From NCBI GenBank assembly GCA_029582155.1, contig CM055899.1:81127556-81191555 (forward strand): 64,000 nt of DNA, given 5' to 3'. The stretch comes from Panopea generosa. Its lineage: Eukaryota; Mollusca; Bivalvia; Adapedonta; Hiatellidae. The position numbers and the translations under genes are program-made. The notes under the pieces were generated by a model. It saw only the letters and a program-made list of their open reading frames with translations, ran no database searches and had not been told where the DNA came from. Positions 63,901 to 64,000 of the stretch are shown here, piece by piece; position 1 is the first letter of the stretch, and the number at the start of each line of letters is the position of its first letter.

Positions 63901-64000
63901 TGTAGATCATCTGGGAGATTGTTCAATTGTCTTTGAAAGCTAAAACTTTACTAGGAGATTGAATTTTCCTTGAACTATATGTAAAAATATCTATCATTGT
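60946..64000. other. Gene-free right end
   Basis: AT-rich with short (AT)n runs (60967, 62130). A plus-strand frame at 63422-63646 has no recognisable domain. No RNA gene or clear mobile element end is seen. Confidence 0.45.

Overview
The window looks like AT-rich, gene-poor nuclear DNA of a mollusc, most likely a bivalve. The reasons are spliced genes with GT-AG introns, several tRNA-derived SINE families and a 3' SINE module that I associate with bivalve genomes, a secreted VWA plus double chitin-binding protein of the kind found in shell matrices (Pif/BMSP-like architecture), and an intron-bearing flavin monooxygenase of the trimethylamine monooxygenase (Tmm) type. The species cannot be named from the sequence.

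Layout. Positions 1-1296 hold the last intron (partial) and last exon of a VWA/ChtBD2-type gene whose 5' exons lie outside the window. Positions 1297-16528 are gene-free. A complete five-exon paralogue runs from 16529 to 25094 on the + strand (354 aa: signal peptide, VWA domain without its metal site, two peritrophin-A domains). The last intron, last exon and about 11 kb of downstream DNA of the first gene (1-12888) are recognisable again behind the second gene (24361-32170), so the two genes are products of one large tandem duplication. Differences between the two copies expose individual transposon insertions: a pogo/Tigger-like MITE, a hAT-like element with an 8-bp target duplication, a SINE and a palindromic MITE.

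Positions 33151-39655 are one 6.5-kb satellite of 61-bp monomers (about 106 copies). It has a nearly identical 10-monomer higher-order duplication in the middle and decayed monomers toward the right edge. From 41911 to 48917 lies a four-exon Tmm-like flavin monooxygenase gene. Exons 1, 2 and 4 are clean, but exon 3 changes frame at least three times and carries an in-frame stop, so the gene is a pseudogene or a damaged allele as assembled. Its introns hold two non-autonomous DNA transposons and an 850-bp minisatellite. From 48918 to 64000 I see no convincing gene, only repeats: a tRNA-Leu-like SINE, a palindromic MITE, three members of a dyad-rich CGAAAACACGACA family and a degenerate tandem array.

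The two gene systems are not obviously linked in function. One is a secreted, probably chitin-binding matrix protein family expanding by tandem duplication. The other is cytosolic amine or sulfide oxidation (TMA to TMAO in the family's best-known members). No CRISPR arrays, operons, rRNA genes or convincing functional tRNA genes were found.
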